DNA from: Pieris napi
Lineage: Eukaryota > Arthropoda > Insecta > Lepidoptera > Pieridae
Length of the DNA stretch: 64,000 nucleotides
Direction of reading: 5' to 3'
Assembly (NCBI RefSeq): GCF_905475465.1
Contig: NC_062251.1
Span: 1,047,001-1,111,000, forward strand
Under the pieces are notes generated by a model, which ran no database searches, was not told the DNA's origin, and saw only the letters and a program-made list of their open reading frames with translations. The translations under genes and the position numbers were made by a program. Below, piece by piece: positions 9,179-19,470 of this stretch (its first letter is position 1; every line of letters starts with the position of its first letter).

Positions 9179-9422
9179 CAGCCCTGCGATTCTGTAACTC
9201 ACTTTTCAAACTCACACAGCGGTTTTCGCATCGGCGGTCGCTCTTAAATCAGTCGTGAAGCCAAATCATAAAATGACTGCATTCTGAAACGGTGGGAGCT
9301 TATAGTTTATTGTTTATCTGAATGCCAAATCATAAAATGACTGCTTCACGACTGATTTCAGATCGACCGCCGATGCGAAAACCGCTGTGAGTTCGAAAAG
9401 TGAGTTACAGAATCTCAGGGCT
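9179..9422. mobile_element. FB-2, full palindrome
   Basis: Left arm CAGCCCTGCGATTCTGTAAC.. and right arm ..GTTACAGAATCTCAGGGCTG pair over roughly 110 bases with few mismatches. The loop holds GGTGGGAGCTTATAG. Upstream of exon E4 (117 bp). Confidence 0.9.
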
Positions 9423-9861
9423 GAAGTGAAACTTCTTTGGTAAACGAATATTTAACTCTTGTTCATAATTATACAAATCTAAAACTTAAGATTTCCGAGA
9501 CTTAGAATAGTATGTTAGGAATTTAATGAAGTTAATTGTCATTAAAATATTAAAAGTGTCGAAAATTAATATAAATTTATTTCTTCCATAATAAAAACAC
9601 GTGGCATTTTATTTTACAATTCGTCTTCTGAGATTTAAATAAATTATTTTGCATAAAATATAAAATACTAATATTTCATAAATCCTCTTTACGAAATTTT
9701 AGTTTTAAAAATAGAATTCCTATAAGGTAATTCACCCTTCTCACTCTCTCTCAATCGGTCTCTCCCTTTTCTTCGACAAAAACGCTGCACATCTTCGTGA
9801 CGTTCCGTAAAAATTTTACCCTCATGCGCCTAAAGAAGTATCACTTCAAAAATTGTTTAGC
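9423..9861 (+). mobile_element. GA2 element
   Basis: Begins GAAGTGAAACTTCTTTGGTA and ends CTAAAGAAGTATCACTTCAA. The interior includes ACGTGGCATTTTATTTTAC and CTGCACATCTTCGTGACGTT. The same order is found at 39705 and (inverted) 49027. Non-coding, about 440 bp. Confidence 0.85.
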
Positions 9862-9914
9862 CCCACATAACATTCCCTCATTCATTTAAAATATAGATTT
9901 TAATAACTATGCGT

Positions 9915-10267
9915 TATTATCTTAATATACATACATGTATATAAATCACGTGTCACGTTGTTTGTCCGCGATGGACTCCTAAACTACTGAACCGATTTCA
10001 AATTAAATTTGCACACCGTGTGCAGTTTGATCCAACTTAAAAGATAGGATAGCTTACATCTCAATTTATACCCGCAATATTATTTTATTGCAATTATTTG
10101 TTTATTATTTGATTCTAACAGATGGCGCTGTGTTAAAAGTACCAAGGTTTCACATAACCTATCTACCTTTCACATAAGTTCTCCTACCGTTTCCCTTGAA
10201 TAGTTTACTACTATGTAATATAACATAAACCTTAGCCACTGCAACGCTTGGCCGAGTCTACTAGTGT
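9915..10267. repeat. TAG-type repeat (inverted head)
   Basis: Runs from ATAAATCACGTGTCACGTTG, through AACTACTGAACCGATTTC and AGATGGCGCTGTGTTAAAAG, to the end CTTGGCCGAGTCTACTAGT. The same segment order occurs at 60055-60412 and, inverted, at 13797-14130. Confidence 0.75.
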
Positions 10268-10513
10268 ATGTATATAATATTAATTTCATATTAAACACAC
10301 AAAAATAACCCATGACACATACAGTCCCTATGGGAAGAATTTACATCAATTATTCAGTGAATCGATTTTCACAATAGTCGGTCGCTCCAATTAAATAAAC
10401 TAATTTGGTTAACCTATAAAATAATTCTTTATATTTTCACAATGGTATTCTTTTGTTTCAGAGTGTAAAGGGCAGGTGGCTCACTGGTGCACACGTACAT
10501 ACATTGGTGCATA

Positions 10514-10757
10514 GCCAGCCCTGCGATTCTGTAACTCACTTTTCGAACTCACACAGCGGTTTTTGCATCGGCGGTCGCTCTCAAATCAGTCGTGAAGCAG
10601 TCATTTTATGATTTGGCATTCTGATAAACAATAAACTTTCCCACCTTTTCAGAATGCCAAATCATAAAATGACTGCTTCACGACTAATTTAAGAGCGACC
10701 GCCGATGCGAAAACTGCTGTGTCAGTTCGAAAAGTGAGTTACAGAATCGCAGGGCAG
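10514..10757. mobile_element. FB-2, full palindrome
   Basis: CAGCCCTGCGATTCTGTAAC at the left and TTACAGAATCGCAGGGCAGG at the right. The two arms fold back over more than 100 bases around TAAACTTTCCCACC. Confidence 0.9.
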
Positions 10758-10789
10758 GGTTTGAATATACTATACTTACTTGAATAACT

Positions 10790-11035
10790 TTAACTAATAC
10801 TATACTTGAGTCTCTTGTGTGTCCATATCTTTATGACCACTTCGAACAGTTAATAGCTTTATCACAACATGGTTTTATGCAACGTAGATCAACCACAACT
10901 AACCTAGTTGAGTATACGGAATTTATAAGTAATGCATTAGATCGTGGTCTCCAAGTTGACACGATTTACACAGACCTTAGCACAGCCTTCGATCGAGTTC
11001 CTCACTCATTACTTTTAAATTACATTACGTAATTA
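10790..11035 (+). pseudogene. Non-LTR reverse transcriptase palm fragment
   Basis: One open frame reads SQHGFMQRRSTTTNLVEY, then DTIYTDLSTAFDRVPHSLL. These are the R-S-T-x-x-N-L and Y-x-D-x-x-x-A-F-D-x-V-x-H motifs (RT motifs 2 and A, with the first catalytic Asp) of CR1/jockey-like LINEs. The copy ends at Y-I-T and a stop; fingers, the second catalytic block and thumb are missing. It is the only RT-core fragment of this type in the window. Confidence 0.9.
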
Positions 11036-11640
11036 TTTACAACATCACATTAGAAACCTCAAAAATAACAGTATTTCTCCACTATTTAATGGATATTATT
11101 ATACATATAAACTTTCCTCTTCAATCACTCTAATTATTGAAAAAACCGCATTAAAATCCGTTGCGTAGTTTTAAAGATTTAAGCATACATAGGGATATAG
11201 GAACAGAAAAAGCGACTTTGTTTTATACTATGTAGTGAAGATACAATTATCTTTTATCACGCCGTGGGTTATTGAAGAGATTCAAGGATGAAGACTCAAG
11301 ATGTATTTTAGTCTTAATTTAAGGATGATTATTAATCAATCCAGAGTCCAGAATAAGTATCACGAATGTCAAAACTTAAGTATAATGTGAGTTTTAAGCT
11401 AAATATAGATTTTTCCAGAAAACTCATGATAAGCGATGTTTTTCAATATTTTCTTGGCTTTCCACACTGGCAAGCGCTCAAGTGTTCGCTTGAAGTGAAA
11501 TAGCAAGGTTAAACACTTAGCTTACTTCGTGCCAAATACACGAACTTTGTAGTTGAAATTATGATTTAGAACAAGCTTTCGATTTAGTATAGCTTTTCGA
11601 ATGCTAAAATGCTAAGTTTTTTTTACTAAGACAGAAGTTT
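11036..11640. other. Intron spacer with one shared repeat
   Basis: 11130-11240 (AAAACCGCATTAAAATCCGT.. CTTTAAGCATACATAGGGATA-like blocks) recurs inverted at 47396-47480. 11240-11640 shows nothing I recognise. Confidence 0.5.
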
Positions 11641-11745
11641 CAGTTTTAAGACGTTTTAAGGCAGTTTATGCACCACCACTATGATGTGGAACCAGCTGCC
11701 CACTGAAGTATTTCCGAACCAATTCGACTTAGGGTCCTGCCAGAA
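11640..11745 (+). pseudogene. LINE-E reverse transcriptase C-terminus, 5' piece
   Basis: Reads MWNQLPTEVFPNQFDLGS, the standard closing block of LINE-E. It is cut at 11745 by a GA1 element and its 3' tail resumes at 12113 (CCAATTCTTGAAAGGCCGGC). Confidence 0.85.
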
Positions 11746-12112
11746 AAAAAGGGGGTGCTTGTACTTATGTACGTGCGTAAGAAGTTATACTTCTTTGGCA
11801 TTATTAAAAATAGTTTTTGATTGCATGCAAATAATTAATTACAATTCAATAATCAAAGACTGGAAAAGGAGTCATTATAGTCAATAAAGTTCAGTTTACA
11901 TTTGAAAAATTAAATATTTATTATTATTTTCTTACATTAAGTGTAACAGAAATTCTATTATTATTCGAATGTTGTTTTTAAATTATGTCCAATACAGTAG
12001 CATCTTCCGTGGGCAACTTCATTCTGTTAATTTTCTGTCACGGTGCGCGCGCATCGTAAAATTTCACTCTCATCAATTTTTCATAAGGCGCCTAAAGAAG
12101 TATAACTTCAAA
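11746..12112 (+). mobile_element. GA1 element inserted in LINE-E
   Basis: Starts GGGGGTGCTTGTACTTATGT, then tip AAGAAGTTATACTTCTTTGG. Ends CTAAAGAAGTATAACTTCAA. The interior includes GGAAAAGGAGTCATTATAG and GTGGGCAACTTCATTCTG. Other copies: 16731, 35090, 59412. Non-coding. Confidence 0.88.
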
Positions 12113-12285
12113 AACGTACCAATTCTTGAAAGGCCGGCAACGCACTTGCGAGCCCTCTGGCAATGTGAGTGACCATGGGTATCACTTAACATCAGATAAC
12201 CCTAATGCCCGTTTGTTATAAAAAAACTCTCAGTTATGGAACGACGGACGTCCTGGTGATATTTAAGATTCTGTGTCCGCAGTAA
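12113..12285 (+). mobile_element. LINE-E 3' tail, resumed
   Basis: GGCCGGCAACGCACTTGCGA, then GTATCACTTAACATCAGAT and a short A-run, directly continuing the LINE-E piece ending at 11745. 12230-12285 resembles another bit of LINE-E coding end in reverse. Confidence 0.75.
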
Positions 12286-12446
12286 GTAGGCACACACTTG
12301 GCCGTTTCGTAGACAATTTAAGTTCGCTATTTGATTTCGTTCCGTTCACTTTCTTTAAAGCGTTGACGTAATAACATTACCTACCCTCCGTAGGGTAACA
12401 ATAAATTATGATTTTATTATTTGACATAAAAAATAAATAAATAAAT

Positions 12447-12707
12447 CAGTGGCACTACACCTTTTTAGGTCTGGGCTTCAGGTTTTTGTATCAGTTTAAT
12501 GATCATTTGTCAATCTAATAGGCAAGTAGGTGATCAGCCTCCTGTGCCTGACACACGCCGACTATTTGGGTCTATAACAAGCCGGTTTCCTACGATGTTT
12601 TGTTAAATGTGCCCATAGACAGAAAGTCCATTGGTGCACAGCCGGGGATCGAACCTACGACCTCAGGGATGAGAGTCGCACGCTGAAGCCACTAGGCCAA
12701 CACTGTA
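12447..12707 (-). mobile_element. SINE-B
   Basis: On the minus strand the head is TTGGCCTAGTGGCTTCAGCG, the B-box GGTTCGATCCCCGGCTGTGC, the body GGCACAGGAGGCTGATCACC, and the tail ACCTAAAAAGGTGTAGTGCC. Nearly complete. Confidence 0.9.
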
Positions 12708-12756
12708 AATATTACCTAAACTTTTAATGTTAAAATATTCTTTGACGACTGCTTAA

Positions 12757-12900
12757 TTTGTCGACATCACAGGAGACCGAAGAGCTGGCAGCTACCTCGG
12801 ACAAAGAATTAGTCTAGCTATTCAAAGGGGGAACGCTGCCAGTATCTTCGGAACCTTGCCTAAAGGGACTCCTTTTAATAATATATTTTAGTTATTATAT
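12757..12900 (+). pseudogene. LINE-F reverse transcriptase C-terminus
   Basis: Reads ITGDRRAGSYLGQRISLAIQ, then RGNAASIFGTLPKGT, the closing block of a LINE family. Only this last about 45 codons is present. Shorter and more broken copies of the same block are at 38960, 39430, 44540 and 44810. Confidence 0.8.
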
Positions 12901-12915
12901 TTTGGGATAAGTTAT

Positions 12916-13545
12916 TGTTTTTAAGCTATTGCATAGATTCGCGGGCTTTGAGCGCGGCGACCGAATCAAGAAATTTCGTAACGAAAAAAACCTAACACAC
13001 GATGACGTAATATAGGTGCGGCGAATACGCGTTAGAGTGGGACAGAACACATACGCATGCCCATCTCTCTGACGAGATCGGTGACGTAGCGTAAGCGCGG
13101 CCGGTACAGCCGGTACGCGTTAGAGTGAGACAGACTATATAGGCGTTTTAGTCTGAGTCTGGTAGAGTGGTAGATTGAAATAGTATCAAGGAAAAACAAA
13201 TACTGCATAATTAAAAAAATAATAGTTTAAAAAAACTAAAAAACACGCTTTTAAAGCACATCAAACTAAAAAGTGAAAAATAATTCCTAATTTAGGCTGA
13301 AAATGGTAATGAACAAAAAATACTGGTATTATTGTGAAAAAGCGTGGGTAGACGAAAATTATGGCACAGAGCGCCCCAGATGCGTATGTGTTTAAAGTGG
13401 GTCAAAATCGAGTCCGAAGGAGTCGGTTACATACATACATACAGGAGAAGCTGATAAAAAGCGTGTAATAATTGTAACTGCATCAGATAAAAAATGCTAT
13501 GCAATAGCTTTACCGCGGCAGTCCCCGAGTGCTACACGTTTTTAT
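12916..13545 (+). mobile_element. AGC element, full length
   Basis: The left end TTTAAGCTATTGCATAGATT and the right end TGCTATGCAATAGCTTTACC form an inverted pair. The interior modules are GATCGGTGACGTAGCG, GTTAGAGTGAGACAGAC, TAGGCTGAAAATGGTAATG and AATCGAGTCCGAAGGAGTCG, then (CATA)n. About 630 bp, non-coding; a non-autonomous DNA element is the most likely class. Confidence 0.75.
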
Positions 13546-13796
13546 TTTTCTTTTTTTGTGTTGTTCCTTCTGTTATAATTTCTATTAAATATAATTAATT
13601 ATGTTATAAAACATTCCACGTTTTCATCAGAGGAATGGTCACCGCCCTGTCCAGGAAGTTGTCAATCCAATTAATTACGCAAAGCTTTGTGGCCTGTCAT
13701 CTCCACTTACGTCACAACATTTTCACATTTATTAGACGTCATTATTGCTTTATACGCTGTTTTGATAGGAAAACGTTTGTTTTTATATAATAACAG

Positions 13797-14380
13797 ACCG
13801 GCCAAGCGTTGCTGTGGCTAAGGTTTCTGTTATATTACATAGTAGCAAACTATTCAAGGAAACGGTAGGAGAACACCAGTCATGGGGACCACCATGCTTT
13901 TGGTGGTTATGCCATTAAATTGTAGCTTATGTGAAACGTTGGTACTTTCAACACAGCGCCATCTGTTAGAATCGTGACTGTCAAATAATAAACAAATAAT
14001 TGCAATAAAATAATATTGCGGGTATAAATTGAGATGTAAGCTATTTTATTTTTTAAGTTGGATCAAACTACAAAGTGTGCAAATTTGATTGATATCGGTT
14101 CGGTAGTTTAGGAGTCCATAGCGGACCAACAACGTTGATCGTAGAGGGGTGAAAATTAGGAGTTGTATGTATTTTTGTATGCTGTATCATAAAAAATAAA
14201 AAACAATTTTTTTAAAATAAAAAAATATTTTGGGGTGGTCACCCCTTATCACTTAGGGGTTTGAAAGATAGATAGAAGCCAATTATCAGACTTACTGAAT
14301 ATGCATAAAATTCATGAGAATAGGTCGAGCCGTTTCGGAGGAGTATGGGAACGAACATTGTGACACGAGAATAATATATT
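13797..14380. repeat. Compound TAG-type repeat
   Basis: Head ACCGGCCAAGCGTTGCTGTG (inverse of the 10267 end), AGCGCCATCTGTTAG, then from 14135 TTGATCGTAGAGGGGTGAAA and GTCGAGCCGTTTCGGAGGAG to GACACGAGAATAATATATTAG. Two sub-types are joined at about 14132. Confidence 0.7.
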
Positions 14381-14396
14381 AGATATTATCATTACC

Positions 14397-14641
14397 AGTG
14401 GCTCTACAACCTTTTTAGGTCTGGGCCTCATATTTCTTTATCAGTTTCATGGTCAATCTAATCTAAATGATCAGTCTTCTGTGCCTGACACATGTCACCT
14501 TCTTGGGTCTTAGCCAGTTTCCTCACGATGTTTTCCTTCACCGTTCTAGCGAATGTTAGCGCATCGAAGGTCCATTGGTGCACAGCCGGGGTTCTAAGAA
14601 CTCAAGATGAGAGTCGCACGAACCCACTAGACCAGCACTGC
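14397..14641 (-). mobile_element. SINE-B, diverged
   Basis: Keeps AGTGGCTCTACAACCTTTTT, the TCAATCTAATCTAAATGATCA region, CACGATGTTTTCCTTCACCG and TGGTGCACAGCCGGGG. The B-box half is eroded. Confidence 0.75.
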
Positions 14642-14892
14642 CGATTTACCCCCACTTATAACAAAAAACCTTAGAGTAAAAGTTCTTGTATAAAGATGGT
14701 CACCCTACAGAATATTGTCCCCAAAGCGGATCATGGTCATCCTATATTCAAATAGGATCCGGCTTATACATGTAAATGTGATCGAATGTTGATATAGGGG
14801 AAACATTTCTATGGCCGTTCAAAATCTGATATTATGGGGCTCACATCCAGGCAGTACTAAAGGGCTGTCCATTTCGAAGTACATAGTTCCAC

Positions 14893-15205
14893 AACTGAGC
14901 GTTTTTAAGCTATTGCATAGATTATATCGCGGGCTTTGAGCGCGGCGACCGAATCAAGAAATTGCATAACGAAAATAAACCTAACACACGATGACGTAAT
15001 GGTGCGCCCAATACGCGTAAGAGCGGGACAGAACGCGTACTGCGTCTCACATCTCTCTAACGAGATCGGTGACGTCACAGCCGGTGCAGCCGGTACGCGT
15101 TAGAGTGAGACAGACTATATAGGCGTGTTAGTCTGAGTCTGGTAGAGTGGTAGATTGAATTAATATCAAAGGAAAAAAAATACTGCATAAATAAATAATA
15201 AATAA
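14893..15205 (+). mobile_element. AGC element, left half
   Basis: TTTTTAAGCTATTGCATAGA to GTAGATTGAATTAATATC matches the first 310 bp of the copy at 12916 (with an extra TATCG in the end). It is truncated at the LINE-E array. Confidence 0.8.
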
Positions 15206-16460
15206 TTGGACTTAGGGTCCTTCAAATGTGCGTAACAATTCTTTAGCCTTATGGGATTGAGAGTGTCCATAGGCAGCGGAATCACTTAACATAGTTTGTT
15301 CTATGAGTACCAATTCTTAAAAGGCCGGCAACGCACCCGCGAGTCTTCTAGCAATGGGCGGTATCACTTAACATTAGATGAGCATCCCGTTTTCCCCCTG
15401 TTCTACAAGTACCAATTCTTAAAAGGTCGACAACGCACTCGCGAGCCCTCTGGCATTGAGTGTACATGGGCGGTACCACTTAACATCAGATGAGCTTCCT
15501 ACCCATTTTCCCCCTGTTCCACAAGTACCAATTCTTAAAAGGCCGGCAACGCACCCGCGAGTCTTCTATCAATGGGCGGTATCACTTAACATTAGGTGAG
15601 CATCCCGTTTTCCCCCTGTTCTACAAGTACCAATTCTTAATAGGTCGACAACGCACTCGCGAGCTCTCTGGCATTGAGTGTACATGGGCGGTACCACTTA
15701 ACATCAGATGAGCTTCCTACCCGTTTTCCCCCTGTTCAACAAGTACCTTTTCTTAAAAGGCCGGCAACGCACCCGCGAGTCTTCTATCAATGGGCGGTAT
15801 CACTTAACATTAGATGAGCATCCCGTTTTCCCCCTGTTCTACAAGTACCAATTCTTAATAGGTCGACAACGCACTCGCGAGCCCTCTGGCATTGAGTGTA
15901 CATGGGCGGTACCACTTAACATCAGATGAGCTTCCTACCCGTTTTCCCCCTGTTCAACAAGTACCTATTCTTAAAAGGCCGGCAACGCACCCGCGAGTCT
16001 TCTGGCAATAGGCGGTATCACTTAACATTAGATGAGCATCCCGTTTTCCCCCTGTTCTACAAGTACCAATTCTTAAAAGGTCGACAACGCACTCGCGAGC
16101 CCTCTGGCATTGAGTGTACATGGGCGGTACCACTTTACATCAGAAGAGCTTCCTCCCCTTTTTCCCCTGTTCCACAAGTACCAATTCTTAAAAGGCTGAC
16201 AACGCACCCGCGAGTCTTCTAGCAATGGGCGGTAACACTTAACATTAGGTAAGCATCCCGTTTTCCCCCTGTTCTACAAGTACCAATTCTTAATAGGTCG
16301 ACAACGCACTCGCGAGCCCTCTGGCATAGAGTGTACATGGGCGGTACCACTTAACATCAGATGAGCTTCCTACCCATTTTCCCCCTGTTCCACAAGTACC
16401 AATTCTTAAAAGGCCGGCAACGCACCCGCGAGTCTTCTAGCAATGGGCGGTATCACTTAA
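15206..16460 (+). repeat. LINE-E-tail array, 109/218-bp
   Basis: Tandem copies of CCAATTCTTAAAAGGCCGGC.. ..CACTTAACATNAGATGAGC..GTTTTCCCCCTGTTC. Two unit types alternate: A (GGCCGGCAACGCACCCGCGAG, GTATCACTT) and B (GGTCGACAACGCACTCGCGAG, GTACATGGGCGGTACCACTT). The period is 109 per unit and 218 per A+B dimer, with about 11 units. It begins with a recognisable LINE-E coding scrap (TTGGACTTAGGGTCCTTC). The open frames in it are by-products of the repeat. Confidence 0.93.
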
Positions 16461-16676
16461 CCCAGGAGTGCCCAGGCAACTTCCTAGCTTTTGGTAGGAG
16501 CTAGGCTTGACGCAAAACGGACAGAATATGCATCACCCAGTTTTCACGCGGAAATAACTTCCTAAAACGATGGCCACAGTCTTTAAGTAACATATTTATA
16601 ATGGCAACACTCTATATAACGCGCACGTGACGTCATTAGAGACTAGGGATGTCGTGTCGATAATCGATATAAAATA

Positions 16677-16730
16677 AACTAGCTAACTAATAGGGGATGA
16701 TCGTATTTTTGTATGTTGTATCATAAAAAA
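16677..16730 (+). repeat. TAG-type repeat, head piece
   Basis: ACTAGCTAACTAATAGGGG.. ..GTATGTTGTATCATAAAA matches the interior of TAG copies at 14135 and 62385. It is interrupted by GA1; a tail piece at 17395-17555 probably belongs to it. Confidence 0.6.
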
Positions 16731-17104
16731 AAGAGTGTGTGTACTTATGTACACGCGTTAGAAGTTATACTTCTTTGGCGTATGGACAAAAAATAACTAA
16801 AATGCAGTAGTGATTAACGATAAATATTAAAATTAATCAATAAAATTATTATTAGTTAATACTATCACCGTCGTATATGAAATTGTATTTAACACCAAAA
16901 TAATATTTATTTATTCACACTGTGTAATTGTACTGTTAAGAAACACATGTTCTAAATATGAAAATTCTAGAAAATACAACTTGAACATAGTTATACTTAA
17001 ACTAACTTCATACTGATAATTTTGTGTCACGGTGCGCGCGCATCGTAAAATTTCACTCTCATCAATTTTTCATAACGCGCCTAAAGAAGTATAACTTCAA
17101 ACAT
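16731..17104 (+). mobile_element. GA1 element
   Basis: GTGTGTGTACTTATGTACAC, tip GTTAGAAGTTATACTTCTTT, and right tip CTAAAGAAGTATAACTTCAA. It keeps the conserved right part GTCACGGTGCGCGCGCATCG. The middle is diverged from the other GA1 copies. Confidence 0.85.
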
Positions 17105-17230
17105 AAAAAAACTTTAGAGGTGTCAAGGGACACCCGGATGGAACGAAATTCCTTTCGATTAATTTATATTGTAATTTGTATCATAACAGTATGATAGATT
17201 TTCTCGACACCAATCTTACGACGAAAAAAA

Positions 17231-17321
17231 AAGCCAACATCACGAGGTGTTCTCAGGCGGTCACCCATCCAAGTACTGACCTCGCCCGACGTTGCTTAAC
17301 TTCGGTGATCAAACGAGAACC
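17231..17321 (-). rRNA. 5S rRNA-like fragment (5'-truncated)
   Basis: The minus strand reads GTTCTCGTTTGATCACCGAA, GTTAAGCAACGTCGGGCGAG, GTCAGTACTTGGATGGGTGA, CCGCCTGAGAACACC and ends GTTGGCTT followed by a T-run. This is about 90 of 120 nt of an insect 5S rRNA: the internal promoter region and 3' end are kept, and the first about 30 nt are missing. It is a pseudogene or the head of a 5S-derived retroposon. The T-run is a pol III-type stop. Confidence 0.88.
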
Positions 17322-17394
17322 AATAGCAAATAGCAAAAAAGTGTCGTGACAAGTTTTCGTAAGAATTTTTTCCGTCTTCACAACGCGCGATAAG

Positions 17395-17556
17395 GACGAA
17401 GTTCCTTAGGGGTGGACCATCTTTAACATTAAACGGTGTGAAAGATAAGTAGCCGACTTACTATGCATAAAAAATTCATAAGAATCGGTCGAGCCGTTTC
17501 AGAGGAATCTGGGAACGAACATTGTGACACGAGAATTTTATATATATTAGATATTG
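17395..17556 (+). repeat. TAG-type repeat, tail piece
   Basis: GGGTGGACCATCTTTAACAT, GTCGAGCCGTTTCAGAGGAA and GACACGAGAATTTTATATAT, as at 62500-62625. Confidence 0.65.
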
Positions 17557-17639
17557 CACCGCTTAACGTGACTTTTGTCTAAAAGTTTGTCCATCGAAAA
17601 CCGACACGTGACTGGCTCTTGCCATATTTTCAGGTCATG

Positions 17640-18010
17640 ATTTGAGAGTCACTCCGTCAGCGCGTAATCTACGTTTAAAGATTTCATTGTATTATATCGC
17701 TTCGGAAGTAATTAAAGAATTTTACATGAGTAAAACACTTTTGACTATCGTCCAAAAGACTCCATGCTCCAAACTCGCTAGTGGCAAAGCGTATTCCAAG
17801 CTTCAAGAGAATATCTCGCCTTAGATGGAGTTTACCACCAACTTAGGGTTGCACTCTCCCTCTTGCAGACTCGCCCCGTCGCTGCGGGCTTGGCACCCTC
17901 TGTGGGAAAACGGCCCCGTTCAAGACGAACTTGGACGGTAGCGGAGTCCACGAGAACGCTCCTCCCGAACACCTCACAGGGACAATTACGGGCCACTATC
18001 TCCTAAACAT
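17640..18010 (-). rRNA. 28S rRNA-like fragment (pseudogene)
   Basis: The minus strand contains GTGAGGTGTTCGGGAGGA, CTTGAACGGGGCCGTTTTCC, CACAGAGGGTGCCAAGCCCG, GGGAGAGTGCAACCCTAAGT and TGGTGGTAAACTCCATCTAA in the order found near the 5' part of insect 28S rRNA. The match is best at 17818-17985. Downstream (17640-17800) similarity fades to scattered blocks such as GATAGTCAAAAGTG. It is far too short for a functional gene and lies in the host intron on the same strand as the 5S-like piece. Confidence 0.7.
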
Positions 18011-18177
18011 CTCTTTGCCCTTGACGCGACAGACAGTCCCTAGTGCCGAAGCTGACAGAAGAATCAGTCAAACACGTAGTTCTTGCGTCCTTCCCAACTT
18101 GTCTTGAAGCCGCTCCGTGAATTCTGCGAAGTGCCCAGGAAACATTTGAGCTCCTGGAAGGAGTTGGGCTGTTCAAT

Positions 18178-18432
18178 ATGGCTCTGGCACGATTTGTGCA
18201 TTAGCCAGCGTCAAGTATAGGATTTTTTGTAATTCGTGATTCGTGATTCTTGTCTTTAGAAATTCGACCGTGTCCTCCATGTACGGTTTAAGCACTCGCC
18301 CGGTACCGCACAACCCTCCCAAAGGCCGAGAACAAATTTAAATTAAATTAAAACTTGCCCTCGAACCGGGAATCGAACCCGGTACACCTCACCTAGCTGC
18401 CACTTAATAAGACCGCTAGGCTATGAGGCCCC
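18178..18432 (-). mobile_element. SINE-C
   Basis: Minus-strand head GGGGGCCTCATAGCCTAGCG, then TACCGGGTTCGATTCCCGG (B-box) and GAGGGCAAGTTTTAATTTAA. Then GGCCTTTGGGAGGGTTGTGC, ending CTAATGCACAAATCGTGCCA. A tRNA-headed retroposon; a second, head-truncated copy is at 28381. Confidence 0.85.
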
Positions 18433-18760
18433 CAGAAACGTATTTATTGATAGCCATTATCATTATATGTCACAGAGCGGTGTTAATCCGATCAGACATT
18501 GACGTTGTTCATTTGTTCCGTGACATAATGACAATGGCAGCTGACAGCTGCGCCATTACTCTGACATAAACATAAATAATAAATTGGTTATTAATAGTTA
18601 ATTATTTTCAGATTCGTAATAAGGACAAATCGATACCAATTCAAAGTTTATAGTACGTTTCTCAACCCTCAGGTCATCCACCCGGCTTAAAGATTAGGGA
18701 TGCGTTCGTATCGATTGTTATCAATAATATTGAAAATATAGGGTTTCTCGATAGACGAAA
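18433..18760. other. Intron spacer
   Basis: AT-rich apart from the short palindrome GCAGCTGACAGCTGC at about 18537. No repeat or coding match is recognised. Confidence 0.4.
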
Positions 18761-18761
18761 A

Positions 18762-19470
18762 ATATGGCACAGAGCGCGCCACGCTTTTTCACAATAATAC
18801 CAGTATTTTTTGTTCATTACCATTTTCAGCCTAAATTAGGAATTATTACTTTTAGTTTGATGTGCTTTAAAAGCGTGTTTTTTAGTTTTTCTAAACTATT
18901 ATTTATTTTCGACTTTTTAGCAGCAATACGTGTTGACTCAATTTAATCATATTGCTTTGTGGACTTAAAAAAAATTTCATTGTTTTTTCGAGATAAACCT
19001 ATGAAATTATTATATTGTCGCTGATTCTTTATAAGTGTACAAAGTTTGAATTAAATCTGTCCGTTTAATGTGGGTCAAAATCGAGTCCGAAGGAGTCGGT
19101 TACATACATACATACGTACATACATACATACATACAGGTGAAGCTAATATAAAGCGTGTAAAAAACGCGTGGCACTCGGGGACTGCCGCGGTAAAGCTAT
19201 TGTATAGCATTTTTATCGACTTATGCTTATATATTTTTTTTTATATTAATTCAATCTACCACTCTACCAGACTCAGACTAACACGCCTATATAGTCTGTC
19301 TCACTCTAACACGTACCGGCTGCACCGGCCGCGCTTACGTTACGTCACCGATCTCGTCAGAGAGATGTGAATACGCAGTATGCGTTCTGTCCTACTCTAA
19401 CGCACCTGCGTACGTCACCGATCACGCTATACCGATGTGAGACGCAGTACGCGGTCTGTCAGATGCACAG
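18762..19470 (-). mobile_element. AGC element, rearranged copy
   Basis: It carries the modules of 12916 in altered order: AATACCAGTATTTTTTGTTC, AGCCTAAATTAGGAAT, then AATCGAGTCCGAAGGAGTCG with (CATA)n at 19105-19136. Next comes GGGGACTGCCGCGGTAAAGC, followed by CTACCACTCTACCAGACTCA and GTCACCGATCTCGTCAGAGA. It looks like two copies joined at the AGCTATTGTATAGC end (about 19200). Confidence 0.65.

Noticed and set aside
8829..9215. A 128-residue minus-strand frame across exon E4
   Set aside because: It uses a different frame from the RasGEF peptide, runs through both splice sites and starts in FB-2; the real coding frame is the spliced exon 8916-9061.
15296..16222. Chain of overlapping open frames with FLKGRQRTRE repeated
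   Set aside because: They follow the 218-bp period of the LINE-E-tail array; each start overlaps the previous stop (ATGA) because the repeat length is not a multiple of three. No independent coding signal.
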